Source of the DNA: Desmodus rotundus
Taxonomy: Eukaryota; Chordata; Mammalia; Chiroptera; Phyllostomidae
Assembly: GCF_022682495.2 (NCBI RefSeq)
Contig: NC_071391.1
Location: 11,011,680-11,075,679, forward strand
Length of the DNA stretch: 64,000 bases
Direction of reading: 5' to 3'
Position 1 is the first letter of the stretch. Each line of letters begins with the position of its first letter. This document shows, piece by piece, positions 56,925-64,000 of this stretch. A model generated the notes under the pieces. That model searched no databases, had not been told where the DNA came from, and was given only the letters and a program-made list of their open reading frames with translations. A program made the translations under genes and the position numbers.

Positions 56925-59730
56925 CTTTATTATTTTTTTATTGTTTTTCAAGTACAGTTGTCTCCATTTTGCCCCCACGACTCTCCCCTTCTCCACCCAA
57001 TTCCCACCTTCCACTTTCTTTCTTCTCCCCTGTCGTCTTTGCCCATGGGTCCTTTATACATGTTCCTTGACTTGACCCTTACCCTTCTTTCCCCTGTTAT
57101 TTCCCTTCATCCTCCCCCATCCTCTCTGGTCACTGCCAGGTTGTTCTTTATTTCCATGTCTCTGATTCTATTTGGCTGGTTTGTTTGTTTTGTTGATTAG
57201 GTTCTGCTTATAGGTGAGATCATATGGTCTTTCACCTTTTTGCCTATCTCACTTAGGATAATATTCTTCAATTCCATCCATGCTGTTGCAAAAGGTAAAA
57301 GTTCCTTCTTTCTTTCTTCTGCATAGTATTTCATTGTGTAAATGTACCACAGTTTTTTGATGCACTCATTTACTGATGGGCACTTAGGTTGTTTCCAACA
57401 CCTGGATATTGTAAATAATGCTGCTATGAACATTGGGGTATATAGGTTCCTTTGAATGGGTGTTTCAGGATTCTTTGTGTATAATTGCAGCAATGGAATT
57501 GGCGGGTCAAAAGGCAGCTCTATTTTTAGTTTTTAGAGGAAATTTCATAATATTTTCCACAGTGGCTGCACCAGTCTGCATTCCCACCAGCAGTGCACTA
57601 GGTTCCCTTTTCTCCACAACCTCTCCAACATTTGTTGTTTGTTGCGTTGTTTATGATGGCCTTTCTGACTGTTGTGAAGTAGTGTCTCATTGTGGTTTTA
57701 ATTTGCATCTCTCTGATGGCTAGTGATGCTGAGCATCCTTTCATATGTCTCTGGGCCCTCTGTATGTTTTCGTTGGAGAAGTGTTTGTTTAGGTCCTCTG
57801 ATCATTCTTTAATTGGATTGTTTGTCTTCCTGGTGTGGAGTCATGTGAGTTCTTTATATATTTTGAAGATCAAACCTTTGTCCAAGGTATCGTTGGCAAG
57901 TGTATTTTCCCATACTGTTGGTTCCCTTTTCATTTGGTGCTGCTTTCTTTAGCTGTGCAGAAGCTTTTTATTTTGGTGAAGTCCCATTTGTTTATTCTTT
58001 CCTTTATGTCCCTTGCTCTAGGGGAAATATCAGTGAAAATATTGCTATGTGGAATATTTGAGATTCTCCTGCTTATGTTCCCCTCTAAGACTTTATGGTT
58101 TATGACATGGTTTTATGGCTTATATTTCAGTTTTTTCTACATCTTGAGTTTATTTTTGTGTGTGGTGTAAGTTGGTGGTCAAGTTTTATTTTGTTGCATG
58201 TAGTTGTCCAGATCTCCCAATACCACTTGTTGAAGAGGTTATTTTTACTCCATTTTATGCTTCTGCCCCCTTTGTTGAATATTAATTAAGCATAGAGGCA
58301 TGGGTTTATTTCTGGGCCCCCTAGTCTGTTCCATTGGTCTATGTGTCTGTTCTTATGCCAGTACCAGTCTGTTTTAATTACGGTGGGCCTGGTAATATAG
58401 TTTGTTATCAGATATTGTGATCCCTCCTACATTGTTCTTCTTTCTGAAAATTGCTGTGGCTATTTGGGGTCATTTATGATTCCATACACATTTTTGAAAT
58501 GTTTGTTCTATATCTGTGAAATATGTCATTGGTATTTTAATAGGGAATGTGTTGAATCTATAAATTTCTTTGAGTAGTGTGGAGACTTTGATGATGTTCT
58601 TCCAATCCATGAACATGGTATATGCTTCCATTTGTTTGTGTCTTCCTTAATTTCTTTCTTCAGTGTAGTTTAGTTCTCTGAGTACAGATCACTTACTTCC
58701 TGGTTGAGTTTATTCCTAGGTACTTTATTTTTCTTGTTGCTATAGCAAATGAGATTTTTTTCCTGATTTTTGTTTCTGATATTTCATTGTTGGTATAAAA
58801 TGGACAAATTTCTAGAAAAAATATAATCTTCCAAAACTTAATGAAGAAGATGCAGAAAGTCTGAACAGACCAATAACATCTGGCAAAATTGGACCAGTAA
58901 TCAAAAAACTCCCAGCACACAGAAGCCCTGGACCAGATGGTTTCACAGGAGAAAATTACAAAACATTTAAGGAAGAGCTAACCTCTATCCTTCTCAGACT
59001 ATTCAAAAAAGTCCAAGCAGAGGGAAAAGTCCCAAATTCTTTTTTATGAGGCCAGCATCATCTGAATCCCCAAACCAGCTGAAAACACAACAAAGAAATA
59101 AAACTATAGGCCAATATTGCTGATAAACATAGATGCTAAAATCCTCAACAAAATATTGACAAACTGCATCCAGCAATATATTACATAGATCATACTCCAT
59201 GATCAAGTGGGATGCATCCCAAGGATGCAAGGATGGTACAACATTCACAAATCAATAAACATAATACATCACATAAACAAAAGGAAAGACAAAAATCACA
59301 TGATCATATCAATAGATGTGGAAAATGCATTTGATAAGGAACAACACCCATTTATAATAAAAAACACTCAGCAAAGTGGTAGCATAGGGAGCATACCTCA
59401 ACATAATAATGACCATATACAAGACACCTGTTGCCAACACCATACTCAATGGGCAAAAACTAAAAGCTTTCTCACTAAGATCAGGAACAAGACAAAGATG
59501 TTCACTTTCACCACTCCTATTCAACATAGTATTGGAAGTCCTAGCCACAGGAATCAGACAAGAAAAGGAAATAAAAGGCATTCAAATTGGAATGAAGAAG
59601 CAAATATATCATTGTTTGCCGATGACATGATAGTGTACATAGAAAACCCAATAGACTCCACCATAAAAGTATTTGACCTAATAAGTGAATTTGGCAAAAC
59701 AGGGGGATACAAAGTCAATATTCAGAAATG
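56925..59730 (-). mobile_element. Long L1 insertion with 5' inversion (twin priming)
   Basis: 56925 to about 58802 is L1 in antisense: inverted poly(A) and 3' UTR, then ORF2 C-terminal half (minus-strand frame at 57197-57493 with KKLWYIYTMKYYAEERKKE) up to FYTNNEISE and KIKYLGIN. About 58800-59730 is the preceding ORF2 part in sense: 'gacaaatttctag', then 'agccctggaccagatggttt', and the reverse transcriptase motif FADD at 59615-59626, ending at GYKVNIQK. The two halves abut in the L1 consensus, with a few shared bases (aaatgg) at the junction. Frameshifts and stops make it inactive. The target duplication was not resolved, partly because another L1 end adjoins at 59745. Confidence 0.85.
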
Positions 59731-59731
59731 A
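59207..59731 (+). pseudogene. L1 ORF2 reverse transcriptase fragment
   Basis: Within the inverted part of the L1. The palm text is split between two frames: [20 protein letters not shown] in one and [13 protein letters not shown] in the other. A frameshift near 59580 separates them, so no enzyme can be made. FADD is the catalytic metal-binding motif. Confidence 0.85.
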
Positions 59732-59744
59732 GTATGTTTCTTTT

Positions 59745-59866
59745 TTAAATTTATTTATTGTTGTTCAGTTGAAGTTGTCATGCCTTTTTCCTCATTGCTC
59801 TCCCCTAACCTGTCCCACCCAGCCCCCCAAAGTCAATTCCCCCATTGTCCATGCCCATGATTCTTC
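59745..59866 (-). mobile_element. 5'-truncated L1 3' end (antisense)
   Basis: 'tttatttattgttgttcagt' then 'tgaagttgtcatgcc' and 'cccattgtccatgccc' form the inverted L1 3' UTR. It abuts the larger L1 but is a separate 3' end. Confidence 0.7.
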
Positions 59867-61083
59867 TTATCTTATTAGCACACTGTACTTCTGTCACAGC
59901 AATTCCATCCTTAAGTTATTTTACTTGTATATTTATTACTTGTACATTCTCAACAAGAATAAAGTATAATGCAATGCAGAATCTTGTCTATTTTGTTCTC
60001 CCTCATATTTCCCATCTACAAGTAATTTCAATTACATGTAGGTGCAACAAATATATCTGACATGTAGTTAGCTTTAATATTTGCAAAATAAATTAATGTA
60101 AGTCATTGCAAACAGGCCCACTTGTAGTTCAGCAATATACCCTTTAAGTACAATTATTATCCAGAGCTTAAATCCTCAAGACTGTGCTAATCCTATATTT
60201 AGATCCTTGAAAACTCATGGCAAGTGTTTAGTTCTTGGAGAAGTGTAGTAAACAGGAATATGTTGTTTGAAAAGCTTTTTCTTGCAGTGACACCAAATTT
60301 AGATATGAATAACAAGGCATAGAATTGATTGGTTCCCTAAAATGAGACATACTAGTTATTAAAACGTGTTACGTAAACTTTACGTAACTTTACGTATTTA
60401 TCTATTGACATAATTTTGATAGTGGTGCTAGGTGATTAAACCACTTGTAGTTTACTTTTCTGAGATAATCGTACAACTGAGAGAGTCTATGCTGTTAAGT
60501 CCCTCTTACCTCATCCCTGCAAGTAGTGGCAATCAGACAAGCATATTGTTAGCTAAACAAAATAAAATATGACTAGCAATTTCACATTAGGAAGCATAGG
60601 ATACCATATGCTGGCTTAAGTGAGACAAATATGTTAATAACTAGAATGTAACACCAGTGTATTGAGACACTAGTTGAAGATTTTGACTACAATTTTATTT
60701 TCAAAAATTTATGTACATATGAATATAGAACACTTTTTTAAATAAATCAGTCCACATGGAACAGGATTTAGCCACTCTTTGACAACTTTCAGTCTGACTT
60801 TAGTCATATTTGTTCCCTGTGATTTTAACATTAGTGTCATAATCTAGCAAAATATAAATGTCTATTTTTAACATGCATTAGCAACTAATGTAATTTCCTC
60901 TTTTACAGATAGAAAACTGCTAAATATTGATGGTAACTACTTATAACACCTGTCAAAGAAAACAATTACACCTATACTTATCTTGGACATAGTTCAAAAT
61001 TCACATCAATTTTTAAACTATTTGAATTAGAAAAAAGATAAATGTGACTCAAAATTTCAAGAATACAACAAATTCATTTTTTG
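59867..61083. other. Intergenic, 5' flank of OR5M9
   Basis: AT-rich, with no recognisable gene, repeat or promoter pair. Confidence 0.4.
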
Positions 61084-61106
61084 TGTTATTTTTAATTTCT
61101 CCATAG
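61084..61106 (+). promoter_or_regulatory. Predicted splice acceptor of OR5M9
   Basis: 'tgttatttttaatttctccatag' (AG at 61105-61106) is a good acceptor 30 bp before the ATG at 61137. Confidence 0.55.
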
Positions 61107-61136
61107 GCTTTAACAGACTGAGTCTCTGTGAAGACA

Positions 61137-62069
61137 ATGCCAAATTTCACAGATGTGACAGAATTTATTCTTCTGGGGTTGACCAGTCGCCAGGAGCTTC
61201 AAGTTCTCTTTTTTGTGGTGTTCCTAGTAGTTTACATAATCACTCTATTGGGAAACATTGGTATGATCATTTTGATCAGCATCAGTCCCCAGCTTCAGAG
61301 CCCTATGTACTTTTTCTTGAGTCATTTGTCTTTTGTGGATATATGGTTCTCTTCCAATGTCACCCCCAAAATGCTGGAAAACTTATTGTCAGAGACAAAA
61401 ACCATTTCCTATGTGGGGTGTCTGGTGCAGTGTTACTTTTTCATTGCCCTTGTGCATGTGGAGGTCTATGTCTTGGCTGTGATGGCCTTTGATCGCTACA
61501 TGGCCATCTGCAACCCTTTGCTTTACAGCAGTAAAATGTCCAGGACTGTCTGTGTTCGGCTCATTTCTGTGCCCTATGTCTACGGATTCTCTGTTAGTCT
61601 AATATGCACACTGTGGACATACGGCTTGTCCTTCTGCGGAAACTTTGAAATCAACCACTTCTATTGTGCAGACCCTCCTCTCATCAAGATTGCCTGCGGG
61701 GGCATCCACATCAAAGAATACACAATGATTGTGATTGCTGGAATTAACTTCACATACTCCCTCTCAGTGGTCCTCATCTCCTACACCCTCATTGTAGTAG
61801 CTGTGCTACGCATGCACTCTGCTGACGGAAGGAAGAAGGCATTCTCTACCTGTGGGTCCCACTTGACAGCTGTTACCATGTTTTATGGGACTCTCATCTT
61901 CATGTATCTTAGGCGGCCTACCGAGGAATCTGTGGAGCAGGGGAAAATAGTGGCCGTATTTTACACCACAGTGATCCCCATGTTGAACCCCATGATCTAC
62001 AGTTTGAGAAACAAAGATGTGAAAGAGGCTGTCAACAAAGTAATCATTAAGGCAAAGTTGGGGCAGTGA
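61137..62069 (+). CDS. OR5M9: Olfactory receptor 5M9
   Basis: Odorant receptor of 310 residues. Marks: N-glycosylation site NFT (3-5), GN at 39-40, SPMYFF in TM2, cysteines near 95 and 177, MAFDRY at 116-121, FYCADPP in loop 2, KAFSTCGSH before TM6 and NPMIY in TM7. [30 protein letters not shown] and [19 protein letters not shown] agree with human OR5M9 as I remember it. The start at 61137 is the first ATG after the acceptor; the open frame extends back only to a GTG. It is the closest relative of OR5M3 in the window, with identical 3' stretches of 20-30 bases. No disruption. Confidence 0.95.
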   Translation: MPNFTDVTEFILLGLTSRQELQVLFFVVFLVVYIITLLGNIGMIILISISPQLQSPMYFFLSHLSFVDIWFSSNVTPKMLENLLSETKTISYVGCLVQCYFFIALVHVEVYVLAVMAFDRYMAICNPLLYSSKMSRTVCVRLISVPYVYGFSVSLICTLWTYGLSFCGNFEINHFYCADPPLIKIACGGIHIKEYTMIVIAGINFTYSLSVVLISYTLIVVAVLRMHSADGRKKAFSTCGSHLTAVTMFYGTLIFMYLRRPTEESVEQGKIVAVFYTTVIPMLNPMIYSLRNKDVKEAVNKVIIKAKLGQ

Positions 62070-64000
62070 AACTACAATAGATATTTTTGTGGGGTGTTGC
62101 TACCTACTATAAATGCCCAGGCCTTAAAGTCCTAGCTTGAAAAAGATTTTCTAAAGACACCTCTTACATATGATTAAAGGCTTAGTCTAATACAGTGATG
62201 ATTTACCCCATGAATGGACTTGAACAGTTAGCTTACTTCATCTTATATAGGCAACCATATTATTGAATCTGAATATTAGTGTCATTCACAGTGTATATAA
62301 AATTGTGCTAAGTGTAGTCATTGGAAGAACTAATAAATAAGTTTAGATAGAAAAATGTTAATTTGGAGGCACTCTTGTTGAAATTAAATATGGTTTCCTA
62401 TGATATATTTTGTATATATATTTCATGAGAGAAAGAATAAGAATTCATCTATTTTCTATGAATACAGGAAGTTGAAGGATGCTGATTTACCAAAAAAGTA
62501 TTCTATAGTGCTTATGTACACATGGATTTTTAAAAATGAAATTGTCTTCAGAATCTCCAACTAGTATCTCAATACAATCATAAGATTTGTCCTCAGTATG
62601 CATTGTTTTATAGTAAATAATGTTTGTATTTCAATAATCTGTTTAATTATCCTTATTCTTTGTTTTGGATTGTAGTATAAATTCTCTGATGTTAAAAGGG
62701 TTAAATATTTATGACTAAAGATTTTCCTGCCCTCATCATAATAAAAAATAAATCAGTATAAGTTTTCCGATATTTAAAATCTGACCTTTGTCCTATTAAA
62801 TCTTTGGTTGATATGATTTGAAACTATCACTTGATTCCAGTTCTTCCTACTCACGTTAAATGTTTTGATTCTGTTTCTTGCAGCTTAAACCAAGCTTTTA
62901 GTGCCTAGAGTGAATTGACCAGATAAGAAACACTGTCAACAAATGCTATTGCACTGAGCATGCATTCCAATGTAATAAACACGGGTCAAAATGGTATCCC
63001 TTTGGGCCTCATTAAAAATCTTCAAAAGCTCACTGTTCAGTTTATCTAGACTGGGGCATCTACAGCCCACATCGTCTACATTCCATTCTTTCTACAAGTA
63101 GGATACAAATTTGCCTACTTTTGCTGATTCTTGTTAACTTACCCATATAGGGCAAATGGAAAGTAGAAGTGATTGTTAATGAGTGAATTTATTCTTGTAT
63201 AAGTGCTAATCTAATTAAAAGGGGTATGCAGCTGCATGTGTGAGGGAGGACTCTGAGGAGCAGCATATAGTTGTAGCAATACCACAGTAAGATGCACTAA
63301 TTAAGAGACAGTATTGCGACTCAGATTAATATACTAATTAAGCATGGGCCACTTTTCCTTAGAATGGATCTGAGGAAAGGCAGATAGTGGGGGAAGGGAA
63401 TTCTTGTTCATAACTTTAAAATCTGAGTAGGGGAAAAGAGTACCATTGGTTGGTATTGGAAACTATGTTAACAAAGCATTTTAAAAAATGTTTTTAAACA
63501 ACTCATGTTTGTTTCCAAAGGGTTAGTGTGAAGTACAAAAGATAGGGCTTCTCAAGGAATACCTGCTTTCATAGAGATTGACATTATGACCTGACATTCT
63601 AAGACCGTATTTTCTGTGATCATCAGGGCAGAGATATTGCTACTATTTCAAAAATGATGGCCATCCAGGTATAAACTACAGTTCTCATTTTTCCCTTAAC
63701 AGCCAGGTCTATAACTTTGTTATGAAGTTTTGGCAATGAGTTGTTAATAGAATGTTATGAATATAACCTAAGGGTCAAAAGCCAACTCAAGGTCAAAGCC
63801 ACTAGACCTGGATTTTTCCCTCTCCCTGCCCACTTAAAAATGTTGCCACTGAAATTGTTGCCCTAGACCCAAACATAGAAGCCACACATTGAAGGTCTAA
63901 TGGCCTTACCTTAACCCCTAACTCACACTGTTGCCTGAGAGAGAAATACAATCCTATCTTACCGAATGAGTCACCATATTTGGGGGGTTCACTGGTTATA
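62070..64000. other. Intergenic, 3' flank of OR5M9
   Basis: AT-rich. No gene or clear repeat recognised up to the window end. Confidence 0.45.

Noticed and set aside
59207..59731. 174-residue frame as a possible active reverse transcriptase
   Set aside because: It is a frameshifted L1 ORF2 fragment inside a dead, inverted insertion, so it is recorded as a pseudogene.

Overview
The window looks like nuclear DNA of a mammal, most likely a bat. It is AT-rich, gene-poor and full of retroelements. Two tRNA-derived SINEs match the Ves family of Yangochiroptera (echolocating bats), many short L1 3' ends share a G-rich 3' UTR with an 'acaactgtaactgaa...aataaa' tail, and there are mariner- and hAT-type DNA transposon remnants. 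The species call is an inference from repeat content.

The only cellular genes I can support belong to an olfactory receptor (OR) array, all on the plus strand. Six are intact single-exon ORs: an OR5M-like gene without a clear human partner (1797-2732), OR5M11 (11997-12971), a mosaic OR5M-like gene (16849-17808), OR5M8 (27398-28333), OR5M3 (50669-51601) and OR5M9 (61137-62069). Two more are dead: a multiply frameshifted copy (35786-36730) and a copy cut in two by a solo LTR (about 39930-41715). The order OR5M11, OR5M8, OR5M3, OR5M9 agrees with the human chromosome 11q12 cluster as I remember it, read on the human minus strand. These proteins are odorant receptors of olfactory sensory neurons. 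They do not form an operon; each neuron normally expresses one. Several ORFs have a good splice acceptor just upstream of the ATG, as expected for OR genes with non-coding first exons, and two upstream TATA-plus-donor sites are candidate first exons.

The rest is mobile DNA and unassigned sequence. The clearest element is a complete 1.82-kb L1-like element (9418-11237) with 5' UTR, one open ORF1, 3' UTR and target-site duplications (TSDs) but no ORF2: a half-L1 type. Two L1 insertions have the inverted 5' structure of twin priming (28446-29601 and about 56925-59730). Four solo LTRs of one family lie between 31.2 and 43.9 kb, all with perfect 4-bp TSDs and differing in the number of internal repeats. 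One is nested inside a second LTR type that also has a perfect 4-bp TSD. An hAT-type MITE sits inside an old L1, two short mariner MITEs are related to each other, and one internally deleted mariner still carries transposase sequence.

I found no CRISPR, rRNA or tRNA gene and no convincing novel multi-gene system. The most interesting material is the half-L1 element, the LTR family with its internal repeat, and signs of sequence exchange among the OR5M paralogues.
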